Positions 1-7,513 are shown, numbered from the stretch's first letter. The stretch is 64,000 nt of DNA from Photobacterium carnosum (GCF_002849605.1 NZ_NPIB01000027.1:1-64000), one strand, 5' to 3'. Numbers and translations are program-made. Notes: a model not told the origin generated them from the letters alone.

Positions 1-291
1 GAGCACCCGCGCTGATTATACATTAACTCGCCTATCCCCTATCATTTTTTTGTCATTTCGTTCTAAACCCATAAATTAAGTAAATTTTTGCTTTTTGGCC
101 TCTATTAAACATAATAGGTATATCGCGTACCAGTGAACACTGTTCAATTGAAATTACCTTCCCTAACAGCCAAAACCACACCTTTACCTACCTAAAACGG
201 TCCATATTTTTGTGACTAAGTTGTTAATAAAAACTAACGATCTACTTTTAGCCTAAAATATGCCTCTAAGCCCTAAAAGATCATGGTTTGT

Positions 292-444
292 ATGTATTAC
301 CTATGTATTACCTATTGTTTATTGCTATATCTCTTATATACATTTAATATGTACTACATAGGTAATACATAAATTTGTTTTTCTTTTTGCTACATGTATT
401 ACAGTGGTTAATTAAATTTTAATGTGTATTACATATGTAATACA
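292..444. promoter_or_regulatory. TGTATTAC repeat cluster upstream of parA (candidate parS/operator)
   Basis: Direct copies of ATGTATTAC lie at 292-300 and 303-311, 11 bp apart. A palindromic pair follows at 349-370, a single copy at 394-402, and a perfect 20-bp palindrome of the same motif at 425-444, ending 10 bp before the parA start. The same unit recurs between parA and parB and after parB. Such arrays serve as centromere and as autoregulatory operator in small ParA partition loci; that role is inferred here. Confidence 0.7.
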
Positions 445-454
445 GTGAGGTGTT

Positions 455-1231
455 ATGAGAGTTATATCATTAGCAAATCAAAAAGGCGGAGTCGGTAAAA
501 CGACAACGATCGTTAATTTGGCCTCTGAATTAGCAAAGAAAAATAAAGTCTTGGTGATAGATCTTGATCCACAAGGAAATTGTTCAAAAACACTTTCAAA
601 TGGTCAAACTAGTTTTGATTTTAATGAAACCATTGCTTGTTTGTTTGATAAACCCAAGATGGTTAATATTGTTGATTTGATCATCCCAGCACAAGCTGCT
701 GATAGTTCGATTGATAATTTATTTTTAATTCCTGCTGATTATCAGTTGTCGCGTGTAATCGAAACATCATTAACAAAAATTAATCGTGAGAGAATTTTAG
801 AAAAACATTTAAGTAAAATATCAAAAGATTATGATTTTGTTCTGCTTGATACTCCCCCTAATCTATCTTTAACTACTTTAAATGCAATACAAGCGTCTGA
901 ATTGATTATTATACCAATTGATTCTGGTGCTTATTCTCTTGATGGAATATCTCCTCTATTGGATGCTGTTGATGAAATCAAAGATGACGAAGCAAACTAT
1001 TGCATACTAAGAAATGAGATAGATAGCCGAAATACATTAATTAATAACTATATAGAAAATGAGTTAGAGGTTGTACGAGATAATGTTTTGAAAACAGTAA
1101 TCCGACGTTCAGAACATTTATCCCAGGCTAATGCTTTGTCTATGCCGATAAGGTTCTATAAGAAAGGGTCTATTATAAATAATGATTATAGTTCCTTGGC
1201 TAAAGAAATTAATGCAATATGTAATACATAG
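455..1231 (+). CDS. parA: ParA-family partition ATPase
   Basis: This is a 258-residue Walker-type ATPase of the MinD/ParA family that moves plasmid copies apart before cell division. The deviant Walker A motif KGGVGKTTT lies at residues 10-18, with the signature lysine at 10 and the P-loop lysine at 15. Walker A' is VIDLDPQG near residue 34, and Walker B is FVLLDTPP near residue 128. There is no N-terminal DNA-binding extension, so it resembles the short type Ib ParA proteins. The ATG follows a weak GAGGTG ribosome site. The gene is bracketed by TGTATTAC repeats and followed after 11 bp by a small basic partner, which is the usual order of a partition operon. Confidence 0.93.
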   Translation: MRVISLANQKGGVGKTTTIVNLASELAKKNKVLVIDLDPQGNCSKTLSNGQTSFDFNETIACLFDKPKMVNIVDLIIPAQAADSSIDNLFLIPADYQLSRVIETSLTKINRERILEKHLSKISKDYDFVLLDTPPNLSLTTLNAIQASELIIIPIDSGAYSLDGISPLLDAVDEIKDDEANYCILRNEIDSRNTLINNYIENELEVVRDNVLKTVIRRSEHLSQANALSMPIRFYKKGSIINNDYSSLAKEINAICNT

Positions 1232-1240
1232 GTAATACAG
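1221..1240. promoter_or_regulatory. TGTATTAC repeats between parA and parB
   Basis: Two direct copies of GTAATACA (the reverse complement of TGTATTAC), 11 bp apart, span the last parA codons and the parA-parB gap. They match the units upstream of parA in sequence and in 11-bp spacing, so the same DNA-binding protein probably occupies all sites. Confidence 0.55.
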
Positions 1241-1242
1241 AT

Positions 1243-1539
1243 ATGGATAGTAATAAATTATCAAATAAAGGTGCTAAATCGTCATTATCGTCTCGTGCAG
1301 ATAGACAAAATAAAACAACTATAACTACAGTACGAAAGAAGCCTTTAACAACATATAAAGTACCTCCTTTGACATTACGTTTATCGTTAACCGATAAGCA
1401 AAAAGTGCAAGATTGGGTTGAGGATCTTCAAGAGAATACAAACAGAAAAGTGTCTGCCGCAAAGTTATTTAGAGCATTGACCTCAATGAAAGATGATATA
1501 GATAACAATAAGTTATTAGAGTTGATGAATGACATGTAG
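1243..1539 (+). CDS. Small ParB/ParG-like partition DNA-binding protein
   Basis: This 98-residue basic protein lies 11 bp behind parA. The first 45 residues are Lys/Ser/Thr-rich and probably disordered. The rest (PLTLRLSLTDKQ, then two predicted helices) has the strand-helix-helix pattern of ribbon-helix-helix proteins such as ParG or ParR. In such systems the second gene binds the centromere and stimulates the ATPase; the repeats before, between and after the two genes are the likely targets. No canonical ParB HTH or nuclease domain is visible. The assignment rests on position, size and fold pattern, not on a strong family signature. Confidence 0.7.
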   Translation: MDSNKLSNKGAKSSLSSRADRQNKTTITTVRKKPLTTYKVPPLTLRLSLTDKQKVQDWVEDLQENTNRKVSAAKLFRALTSMKDDIDNNKLLELMNDM

Positions 1540-1543
1540 TAAG

Positions 1544-1567
1544 TATGTATTACACATGTAATACATA
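1544..1567. promoter_or_regulatory. Palindromic TGTATTAC site after parB
   Basis: TATGTATTAC, a 4-bp centre, then GTAATACATA: 10-bp perfect arms. It lies directly after the parB-like stop and repeats the unit found upstream of parA. It may be the third partition site or an operator for the next gene. Confidence 0.55.
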
Positions 1568-1612
1568 ATAAAAACCCCCAAGTAACTTTCTGACGGGAAC
1601 TTAGGGCTTAGT

Positions 1613-1963
1613 GTGAATAACTATAGGAATAATTCACTAATAGACAATACTATTATTAAGCTGATTTGCCTAGTGCTATCAGTCGCTATTGCTTGCCTAT
1701 CGGCTACATTAGCAACAAAATTCATGTTCTCTATCGGGCAAGATATGGGGTCGCCTATATTAATGGCGGCTTTAGGTCTCTTACTTGATTTGGCTAAACG
1801 CCAACAAGCCGCTAAACAAATCATTAAGTCTCAACATACCTTGTCCCAAATCCCTATCCTATTAACTAATATTGACGAGCTATCTAACCAACAAGCGACT
1901 TTCTCGGGTGGTGAATCTGTTGTATCAAAATATGGCGCCGTGTCATGCTCAAATTTATCTTGA
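1613..1963 (+). CDS. Small membrane protein, unknown
   Basis: This frame of 116 residues begins at GTG. Residues about 14-38 and 44-58 are hydrophobic, so one or two membrane helices are likely, followed by a polar Gln/Ser-rich tail. No family is recognised. The last 90 bp overlap the next frame (1872-2117), and the C-terminal part looks low in coding quality, so either the true stop lies earlier in an ancestral version or the two frames were once one gene. An alternative is that only the hydrophobic part is translated. An imperfect CCC-AAGT/ACTT-GGG hairpin precedes the start. Confidence 0.4.
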   Translation: MNNYRNNSLIDNTIIKLICLVLSVAIACLSATLATKFMFSIGQDMGSPILMAALGLLLDLAKRQQAAKQIIKSQHTLSQIPILLTNIDELSNQQATFSGGESVVSKYGAVSCSNLS

Positions 1964-2117
1964 TATCAAAAACGCAGTATTGGCGAAAACAGTTAAGCCA
2001 AGTCAGCGTGGGATCAATGAATCATTTCGAGGCGTTGGACGTGATCTGATGAACCAAGTGCTTGAAGAGTTAAAAGGCGTGGGTTTCTTAAAGCCTTATA
2101 GAAAGGGGTATGCGTAA
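1872..2117 (+). CDS. Small protein, possible winged-helix fragment
   Basis: The 81-residue reading starts at TTG; an ATG at 1932 would give 61 residues (MAPCHAQIYLDIK...). The C-terminal half (NQVLEELKGVGFLKPYRKGY) looks like the recognition helix and wing of a winged helix, ending 8 bp inside the next gene. Neither start has a good Shine-Dalgarno sequence. It could be the tail of a longer regulator whose front is lost or frameshifted into the preceding frame. Confidence 0.4.
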   Translation: MTSYLTNKRLSRVVNLLYQNMAPCHAQIYLDIKNAVLAKTVKPSQRGINESFRGVGRDLMNQVLEELKGVGFLKPYRKGYA

Positions 2118-2340
2118 TATCGAGCGCGGCTACATGAATTATTACTTAATCAATCAAATTGAAGATATTGCGGATTGGGCGAGTGAAAATAGTGGTACGT
2201 CTTATGAGGATTACATTAAGTTATTTACGTTTGAAGTAGATAAAACATTTAAAAATCATGGTAAGCGTAACGCTGCTATTTTTATCGCCGTTAAGTATGG
2301 TTATGTGCCAAATAAAGAACGTAAATGTGAGTTTGCTTGA
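2110..2340 (+). CDS. Hypothetical protein
   Basis: A 76-residue acidic-aromatic protein whose ATG overlaps the stop of the previous frame by 8 bp, which suggests translational coupling. Its content is mainly helical, with the stretch DYIKLFTFEVDKTFKN and a final ..KYGYVPNKERKCEFA. No membrane segment, signal or known motif is seen. An alternative ATG at 2134 is possible. Function unknown. Confidence 0.5.
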   Translation: MRNIERGYMNYYLINQIEDIADWASENSGTSYEDYIKLFTFEVDKTFKNHGKRNAAIFIAVKYGYVPNKERKCEFA

Positions 2341-2445
2341 TATATAGATAAAAGACGCAGTGTCTATAATGTATATGTGTATCTAAAATAGGCACTGTAT
2401 TGATTGTATATATGTGTTTTTCTTAATGGGTTTATTGGTATCACT

Positions 2446-2715
2446 ATGTTAGATAATGTTTTTCTTAAATATATTGATGCGTATTTATTGATTTTTGGTG
2501 AAATTAATACGCAGGTGATGATGCGAAAGTTTGATATTTGTCGAGCTAAATCAAGCCGTATTTTTACTATTTATAGAGAGGGGAGGCCAACGAATATGCA
2601 TTATGATAGTTCAAGAAAATGCTACGTAAAAGGTTTCGTCTTTGAGCCTCTTCATTTGAAAGATGAAAGTGCTACTCAATTTTTAGCGGCTATTGATATT
2701 GTTTTTACAAAGTAA
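2446..2715 (+). CDS. Stand-alone winged-helix protein resembling the N-terminus of WYL/BrxR regulators
   Basis: Taking the ATG at 2446 gives 89 residues; the frame is open to a TTG at 2404. The order YIDAYLLIFGEINTQVMMRKF..SRAKSSRIFTIYREGRPTN, then MHYDSSRKCYV and a closing F-P-L segment, matches the N-terminal winged helix of WYL-domain repressors such as BrxR. In those proteins a conserved tyrosine and a YD..K.Y strand follow the recognition helix. In known members this domain binds operators near phage-defence genes and is followed by WYL and WCX domains; here the protein ends immediately after it. It is either a truncated regulator or a minimal DNA-binding protein. The assignment is by motif reading only. 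Confidence 0.55.
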   Translation: MLDNVFLKYIDAYLLIFGEINTQVMMRKFDICRAKSSRIFTIYREGRPTNMHYDSSRKCYVKGFVFEPLHLKDESATQFLAAIDIVFTK

Positions 2716-3208
2716 TGGCCTTGTAGCACCCCTACGGGGCAACCACGCTACGCTTGCCCTATTTCACACGCGCCCCATCACATGTTCCATGCTCGTATTG
2801 CTAGTGAAACTCAGCCAGCAAGCTGTCTTCACCAAAGGTCAGGTCAGGGCTAAACAGCAACAGCATTCAATATAAGCCTGGATAAAATGTGTTATCCCCT
2901 CGCAAGCGAGGACAAATTTTATTCAGGTTATCTCTCACTAAGCATTCCTTCTCCTGCCGTCGAACTTACGCAGCTTTCGCCATTTCCTGCGGTTCTTGTA
3001 AGTGCTGATATCTGCCTCATAAGTCATTGTTTCCCTGTTTGCTCCTTTTCATCCTCGTCACCGCTCTGTCTGTTAACCATCATCTCTCAGAACCCCATTG
3101 AAAAGGGAAGCTGCGCCGCGTTGCGCCCTTGTCAATGAGAACCATGAGTAATGAGTGGACAGTCAGGCGATAACGGAAATGAAAATACACTTAAACAGGA
3201 AAACAGCC
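2716..3208. other. Non-coding region with short GC-rich palindromes
   Basis: No convincing gene lies here; the open frames have poor codon usage. Visible structures are CCCCTACGGGG at 2729-2739, GGGCAA/TTGCCC arms at 2737-2759 around a GCTACGC heptamer (2747-2753), and CCTCGC/GCGAGG at 2898-2911 inside longer AT-rich arms. This is the leader of ardC and may hold its promoter or a single-strand promoter. Confidence 0.5.
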
Positions 3209-4189
3209 ATGACTTACTCATCAACTATCAACACAACAATCACAGCTCAGCAAACAACGACGAAGGGCGTTGCCCTTAGAACCCAAGGCTCCTCCAAAAA
3301 TGAATCTTCTAAGCGCAAAAGCAAAAAGCGGGTGGCTAAAGTGGCGAAAGATATGTACCAGATTGTCACTGATCGCATTATTGCAGCCCTTGAGAATGGC
3401 GTTAAACCGTGGGCGTGTCCGTGGGATAGAACACAGCAATGTGACATGTTACCCATGAATTTTAAGAGTAAGGCGCAATATTCAGGCGTAAATATTTTGT
3501 TACTTTGGTCTGAAATCGTAGAGAAAGGCTATTCAAGCCCGTATTGGTTAACTTACAAACAAGCGGCAGAATTAGGCGGCAATGTAATCAAAGGGCAAAA
3601 AGGGACCGAGATTATTTTCTATAAAATGTGGGAGAAGAAGAACGAGCAAGGCGACGAAGAAAGAATACCTATGTTGAGATCTTTTGTCGTTTTCAACTTA
3701 GACCAAGTTGAAAATATTGAAAAACCAGTAATGGTCATTAAAGAAGAGCGCACCAAACATAACGAGTTTGAAGTGATGGCCTATATTGATAATGCCATTT
3801 TAGCGACCGGTGCGGTGATAAATCATTTAGGTGTTCGAGCGTTTTATTCTCCTAGTCAAGATACTATCACGATGCCAACACAAGACCGTTTTACCTCTTC
3901 AAGCGATTATTACGCGACGTTATGGCATGAATTAACCCATTGGACAGCCAACAAGCGTCGTTTAGACCGTAAATTAACAGGTGGCTTTGGCTCTAAAGAT
4001 TATGCCTTTGAGGAGTTGGTAGCAGAGTTGGGCGCGGCGTTCTGTTGTGCTGATTTGGGTGTCTTTGGTGAGATACAACATGATAGTTATATCGCATCAT
4101 GGCTTAAAGCACTTAACAATGACAAAAAATATATTTTTAAGGCCGCCAGTCTTGCCAGTAAAGCACACCAATATTTATTACCACGATAG
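3209..4189 (+). CDS. ardC: ArdC-type antirestriction protein
   Basis: This protein protects incoming plasmid DNA and is usually carried in the leading region. The N-terminal ssDNA-binding domain has its hallmark MYQIVTDRIIAALENG near residue 46, then PWACPWD. A zincin-like metallopeptidase domain follows, with HELTHW at residues 240-245 and the downstream acidic helix FEELVAELGAAF. The ATG at 3209 is preferred because AGGAAAA lies 7-8 bp upstream; the frame is open back to a GTG at 3155. The length of 326 residues is normal for the family. It converges with the hns gene, with a shared hairpin terminator between them. Confidence 0.9.
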   Translation: MTYSSTINTTITAQQTTTKGVALRTQGSSKNESSKRKSKKRVAKVAKDMYQIVTDRIIAALENGVKPWACPWDRTQQCDMLPMNFKSKAQYSGVNILLLWSEIVEKGYSSPYWLTYKQAAELGGNVIKGQKGTEIIFYKMWEKKNEQGDEERIPMLRSFVVFNLDQVENIEKPVMVIKEERTKHNEFEVMAYIDNAILATGAVINHLGVRAFYSPSQDTITMPTQDRFTSSSDYYATLWHELTHWTANKRRLDRKLTGGFGSKDYAFEELVAELGAAFCCADLGVFGEIQHDSYIASWLKALNNDKKYIFKAASLASKAHQYLLPR

Positions 4190-4196
4190 CAAAGAT

Positions 4197-4218
4197 AAAG
4201 CGGGGTAGCCCCCGCTTT
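4197..4218. terminator. Bidirectional intrinsic terminator between ardC and hns
   Basis: Nine-bp perfect stem AAAGCGGGG / CCCCGCTTT with a 4-nt loop, 8 bp after the ardC stop and 10 bp before the hns stop. It serves both convergent genes. Confidence 0.85.
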
Positions 4219-4227
4219 AAGCGTGGA

Positions 4228-4623
4228 TTAAATCAGATGTTCTTCTAGGTTTTTATCCACTAAAAATTTAGGAGTTCGGCCTTGGCCTGTCCATGTCTTT
4301 GATTGGCCGCTTTCGTCTGTATAAGTATATTTTGCAGGGCGCGGGCTGCGAGGTGTTGTCGCTTTCTGCGTAGTTGATGTGTTGGCTACATGGGCCGCTA
4401 ACTCATTAATATCAATACCATCTGCCGCTAACATTTCTTTATAAATAGCTAACTTATCGTTTTTTTCTTTTTGTTCCGCAAGCAATGTCAATTCTTGGAT
4501 TTTTTTCTCTTCCAGTATCTTTGATAAGTTAGTGGTGATTAATTCCAATTCTTCGACTGTTTGATTTTTTAGTAGGGCTTTTGCTTGACGGTAGCGGGTC
4601 AATGTGTCGATAAATTCTTGCAT
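4228..4623 (-). CDS. hns: H-NS-family nucleoid protein
   Basis: This 131-residue histone-like silencer binds AT-rich DNA and oligomerises. Residues 1-65 form the helical dimerisation domain (ALLKNQTVEELELITTNLSK...), residues 75-95 a Thr/Ser/Pro linker, and residues 98-131 the DNA-binding domain with the core TWTGQGRTPKFL at 110-121 (QGR loop at 114-116). Plasmid-borne H-NS proteins are thought to act as stealth factors that stop a new AT-rich plasmid from titrating host H-NS. The gene stands alone, facing ardC. The upstream side (4624-4700) is AT-rich and should contain its promoter. Confidence 0.93.
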   Translation of the reverse strand: MQEFIDTLTRYRQAKALLKNQTVEELELITTNLSKILEEKKIQELTLLAEQKEKNDKLAIYKEMLAADGIDINELAAHVANTSTTQKATTPRSPRPAKYTYTDESGQSKTWTGQGRTPKFLVDKNLEEHLI

Positions 4624-4836
4624 GTTGGTGTGTCACCTTATTGTAAGTAATGTGTTTTTTTGTAATTGCGCGGTATGTTTGCGGAGCTGATTATACTTTA
4701 AATAGCTTGTTTTTTGCTGATTGATTTTTTGATTTGTATGACCACTCGATCTTATTTCCTATCTGGTTTGACCTTGGGCGTTCTTTTTGCTTCGGCAAAA
4801 AGTCAGCTTTTCGCTGCGCTCCTGTCGCTAACTTGC

Positions 4837-4866
4837 CCCTCTAAAGGCAACAAGTTGCCAAGAGGG
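4837..4866. repeat. Hairpin repeat copy 1
   Basis: CCCTC, then GGCAAC-AA-GTTGCC, then GAGGG: nested perfect arms around the 20-nt core AAAGGCAACAAGTTGCCAAG. The same 20-nt core occurs 237 bp downstream with different outer arms that are still complementary to each other. Confidence 0.7.
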
Positions 4867-5073
4867 ACTAAGTTCCAGACAGGCAATCCTAACGCAAAAG
4901 CTGCACACCCTGCTTAGCGAATCTTCCCCTCATTATCACCTCACTCTGATATATCCCCCGTGTCGCGGCCATGCTGCAAGTCACCATCAGAATACCTTCA
5001 CTGCCAGATTTCCCCTTTGCCTATTAACCGTCACCTAATCCGATTTGTCTTGCAAGGGAAATACATGCTGTAT

Positions 5074-5099
5074 CCCTAAAGGCAACAAGTTGCCAAGGG
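5074..5099. repeat. Hairpin repeat copy 2
   Basis: CCC, then the same GGCAAC-AA-GTTGCC core, then GGG. The outer arms differ from copy 1 but keep pairing, which points to selection for structure. Confidence 0.7.
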
Positions 5100-5179
5100 C
5101 TACTAGCCCCTTGACAAGAAAAATCAGCTCAGGTGCTCGGATAGGCATTCAGAAAAATCAGGCAGCAAAGGAGCCTCTC

Positions 5180-5716
5180 ATGAATACACGCAGTAAGACC
5201 GCAACACAGTTATACACACCAAAGCACGCTGAAAGTGCAGTGCAGATTAGCTTAGCAGGGCGCGAGGTGGGCTCTGAGTCAGTGGGGAATATGGGTTACG
5301 CGAATAAAGGCTTGTCATCCCTTGACGGTCAGCAAGAGCAGGCTACCGCGCTACGCGCTCCATGTGCTACGCACATATCGAGGGCGAACAAACGTAAGGC
5401 ATTTATCTTTCGTAAAGCGTGGGCGCTGGCAGCCATGAAAGCGTTACGTTTTGGTGGCCTAAAATGCACTTACTTTGCTGCTTGCTTGAAAGTCGCTTAC
5501 CGACAATGTGCCGCAGATTGTGAACAACACTTATCACGTTATAAAGCATTGATGGAGGAAAACAGAAAATACCTAACCCAATTAAAAAATCAATTGAACC
5601 ATTACAAAAACAACAGCCATTTATTAAACCAGAACGAGGTGATCACCGATTTATTACCTCGCATTAAACAGGCTGAAATTCGCCAGTCTTATTACTTTGA
5701 TTTGTTGTTAGGTTAA
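5180..5716 (+). CDS. Hypothetical protein with C-terminal coiled coil
   Basis: ATG at 5180 follows AAGGAG at the right distance, giving 178 residues; the frame is open further upstream but runs through the hairpin repeat. Residues 1-70 are polar. A conserved-looking block KAFIFRKAWALAAMKALRFGG (residues about 72-92) resembles a motif seen in small plasmid and phage proteins of the type 'K.AW..A..A...FGG'. Residues 115-170 (CEQHLSRYKALMEENRKYL...) form an amphipathic coiled coil. Two GCTACGC-centred palindromes lie inside the gene at 5347-5376. The function is unknown; it heads a run of small plus-strand genes. Confidence 0.6.
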   Translation: MNTRSKTATQLYTPKHAESAVQISLAGREVGSESVGNMGYANKGLSSLDGQQEQATALRAPCATHISRANKRKAFIFRKAWALAAMKALRFGGLKCTYFAACLKVAYRQCAADCEQHLSRYKALMEENRKYLTQLKNQLNHYKNNSHLLNQNEVITDLLPRIKQAEIRQSYYFDLLLG

Positions 5717-5730
5717 GGGCGGTAACGAGT

Positions 5731-5961
5731 ATGAGTATTGTGAGTAGACCCCTTAATCATAATGAGCCTGACTTGCTGATAGGTAATGAACATCAATGTT
5801 TAATCATTAAAGATCTTGATAGCAACGTAGTAGCAAAAATACACGCCCCACACAGCGGATATACACATGACTTATTAGAGTCAATTGATTATTACGCGCA
5901 CAGTCCCGACGGTTGGGAAGCGTATTTGGGGAGCGTTTGGATAGGATCATTAGAAGTGTAA
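5731..5961 (+). CDS. Hypothetical protein, paralogue of the gene at 14919-15236
   Basis: A 76-residue soluble protein. The pattern LIIKDLDS....IHAPHSGYTHDLL and, near the end, AYLGSVWIGS align with LLIISEDGQ...IDAPTHGWDHHQL and AFLGDQKIGS in the product beside traI. The two are therefore distant paralogues, one in the leading region and one in the transfer region. No known domain is recognised. It starts 14 bp after the previous stop (GGCGGTAACG upstream). Confidence 0.6.
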   Translation: MSIVSRPLNHNEPDLLIGNEHQCLIIKDLDSNVVAKIHAPHSGYTHDLLESIDYYAHSPDGWEAYLGSVWIGSLEV

Positions 5962-5977
5962 TTAAGGAGAGACAAAC

Positions 5978-6214
5978 ATGGCCTACAGTGCGATACGTTT
6001 TGAACAACCTCAGATCGTGCATACCGCAAGCAGTAGCGAGATAAACAAACTCGTCATTCAATATCATGTTAAAGATTTGAAATCGTACATAAGGGGAGAG
6101 GAAACCAAAGAGGGCGCAAAATGTTCATTTCAACAACTGCAAGCCATAGGGTTAACCCCGTGTGAGATTGCCAAAAAAACGAAGTGCAGGTTAAAAGAGT
6201 TAATCTTTGCATAA
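5978..6214 (+). CDS. Hypothetical protein
   Basis: A 78-residue basic protein with a clear AAGGAGAG ribosome site 8 bp before the ATG. The last part (LTPCEIAKKTKCRLKELIF) looks like a short helix-turn-helix of the 'EIAKKTK' type, so DNA binding is possible. It lies 16 bp after the preceding gene and is followed by an inverted repeat that may end the transcript. Confidence 0.6.
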   Translation: MAYSAIRFEQPQIVHTASSSEINKLVIQYHVKDLKSYIRGEETKEGAKCSFQQLQAIGLTPCEIAKKTKCRLKELIFA

Positions 6215-6221
6215 AGAAAAA

Positions 6222-6259
6222 GGCTTAAAGCATTACCTACTAAATAACTGCTTTAAGCC
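6222..6259. terminator. Inverted repeat between small genes
   Basis: Perfect 10-bp arms GGCTTAAAGC (6222-6231) and GCTTTAAGCC (6250-6259) with an 18-nt loop and no T-run. Possible weak terminator or RNA-processing site between the genes at 5978 and 6289. Confidence 0.45.
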
Positions 6260-6288
6260 CCTCATGTAACGTTAAGGAATATAAATCC

Positions 6289-6600
6289 ATGACAGAAATA
6301 AGTCAAGGCGAAGTAATCAATGATATTACGCCGATTGCCTTTAATTTAGGCTCAGTTGTATTAACTCGCGGTATGGATGAATTATGCGGCGGCAATCATG
6401 CGTTATTGTTACCGTTATTAAATCGGCATGATAATTGTGATTGGGGGAATTGTTGCCAAGAAGACGCAATTCAAAATAATTGGGCAACACATAACGAGCT
6501 AAGAATAATGTCAGTGTATGCGTTCTTAGGGGAAGCCGTTTGGATCATTACCGAATCGGATCGCAGCGCAACCACCATTCTATTACCCACTGAATATTAA
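6289..6600 (+). CDS. Conserved plasmid protein (103 aa), unknown function
   Basis: The layout TPIAFNLGSVVLTRGMDEL, then LLNRHDNCDWGN...DAIQNNWA and the ending VWIITESDRSATTILLPTEY, is the pattern of a small protein often found on conjugative plasmids and integrative elements, where it is labelled plasmid-related or hypothetical. The DWG..ED-like block and WIITE.DRS.TTILLP.EY ending are the recognisable parts. The ribosome site AAGGA lies upstream of the ATG. Its biochemical role is not known. Confidence 0.75.
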   Translation: MTEISQGEVINDITPIAFNLGSVVLTRGMDELCGGNHALLLPLLNRHDNCDWGNCCQEDAIQNNWATHNELRIMSVYAFLGEAVWIITESDRSATTILLPTEY

Positions 6601-6610
6601 TAAATAAGGA

Positions 6611-6628
6611 TACCCCCGAAAGGGGGTA
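6611..6628. promoter_or_regulatory. Hairpin ahead of the gene at 6639
   Basis: TACCCCC-GAAA-GGGGGTA, a GNRA-type tetraloop on a 7-bp stem, 10 bp before the next ATG. The 3' arm is the only G-rich stretch that could act as a ribosome site, so the hairpin may hide it, or it may end the previous transcript. Confidence 0.5.
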
Positions 6629-6638
6629 TATAAAAAAT

Positions 6639-6848
6639 ATGACTAATCAATATTATGTATCAGGGTTATTAAATGAGTTCGGTTATTATGTGCTGAATCC
6701 TAATAACGTCTTAATTCTTGAAGATGATTTGATCATTAATAATGTAACCATTGTAAATGATATCTTTGAAGGCGTTACCGAGTCTGATTTGCATTTATTT
6801 CGTTGTCGTTTAATTGATGTTGAAAAAAAGGAACAAGAATATGCCTAA
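6639..6848 (+). CDS. Hypothetical protein
   Basis: A 69-residue acidic protein (YYVSGLLNEFGYYVLNPNNVLILEDDLI...). No motif is recognised. Translation would have to use the G-rich arm of the hairpin at 6611-6628. Its stop overlaps the next ATG (6841) by 8 bp, which suggests coupled translation. Confidence 0.5.
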   Translation: MTNQYYVSGLLNEFGYYVLNPNNVLILEDDLIINNVTIVNDIFEGVTESDLHLFRCRLIDVEKKEQEYA

Positions 6849-7497
6849 TCACATTATTAACGTTGTAAAGATTGAGAGTGATGATAATTCCAAGCAAGCG
6901 CGTATTATGTTATGGCTGTTAAATTATCAAGGTGTGTTTGATTTTAATCGCATTATACCAATGCCGAAAATAGTAAGAAATACACGCACACCGAATAATA
7001 ACAATGCCGAGCAATGTATAAAGTTAACGGGCTGTTCTGATTGGTATTCATGGTCTAATACGTATTGGGGGACAAAATGGAACGCGTATGATCAAGATGT
7101 TTATCATAATGAGGTTATCTTTAAACCGTGGCATTTATCCTGTAAACCTAAAAACGTTTTATCAGGTGCAGTATTAAGAGGATATGTTAAACGTATCAAT
7201 AAGAAATATTTTAAAGCACAAGTTAAAAGTATGGGTGTTCCTGAATGTATTCAATTTTCAACCGCGTGGTCAATGCCAGAGCCGATTTATAAAGCAATAT
7301 CAATACGCTTTCCTGATGTTGTTTTTCATATCCAATATGCTGATGAAGACAGAGGCAGTAATTGCGGTGAAATACGGTTAAGAAATGGCATTGTTATAAA
7401 ATCAAATATTGCCCCATGGAATACTCACTTAACCGAAGAATATAAACAATGGGAACATTTCGCTAACCAAGTATGGGAAGGTGAAAGCAACGAATAA
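6841..7497 (+). CDS. YubB/DUF1281-like leading-region protein
   Basis: The ATG at 6841 follows AAAGGAACAAG and is preferred over an upstream in-frame ATG; 218 residues. It starts MPNHIINVVKIES, has NRIIPMPK near residue 40, and WYSWSNTYWGTKWNAYD near residue 63. This is the typical order of the YubB ferredoxin-like family found on F-like plasmids and in some phages, next to antirestriction genes. The molecular function is not established. It ends the run of small plus-strand genes and is followed by a clear terminator. Confidence 0.75.
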   Translation: MPNHIINVVKIESDDNSKQARIMLWLLNYQGVFDFNRIIPMPKIVRNTRTPNNNNAEQCIKLTGCSDWYSWSNTYWGTKWNAYDQDVYHNEVIFKPWHLSCKPKNVLSGAVLRGYVKRINKKYFKAQVKSMGVPECIQFSTAWSMPEPIYKAISIRFPDVVFHIQYADEDRGSNCGEIRLRNGIVIKSNIAPWNTHLTEEYKQWEHFANQVWEGESNE

Positions 7498-7513
7498 TTA
7501 AGTTCTCTAAATT

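Larger units (their letters stand above)
4624..5179. other. Intergenic region with two related hairpins
   Basis: No credible gene; a 67-codon plus-strand frame here lacks a ribosome site and runs through a hairpin. The notable content is the two copies of a GGCAAC-AA-GTTGCC hairpin described separately. The rest is simple AT- and C-rich sequence. Confidence 0.45.

Noticed and set aside
292-444. CRISPR-like repeats near parA and before the TraM-like gene
   Set aside because: Spacers are too short and irregular and units are palindromic protein-binding sites; no cas gene is present.
2693-3138. Two plus-strand open frames (60 and 83 codons)
   Set aside because: No ribosome site, unusual composition, and they run through GC-rich palindromes; treated as non-coding ardC leader.
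4714-4917. 67-codon plus-strand frame
   Set aside because: Passes straight through the first hairpin repeat and lacks a ribosome site; a similar frame runs through the second hairpin, so the shared residues come from the repeat.
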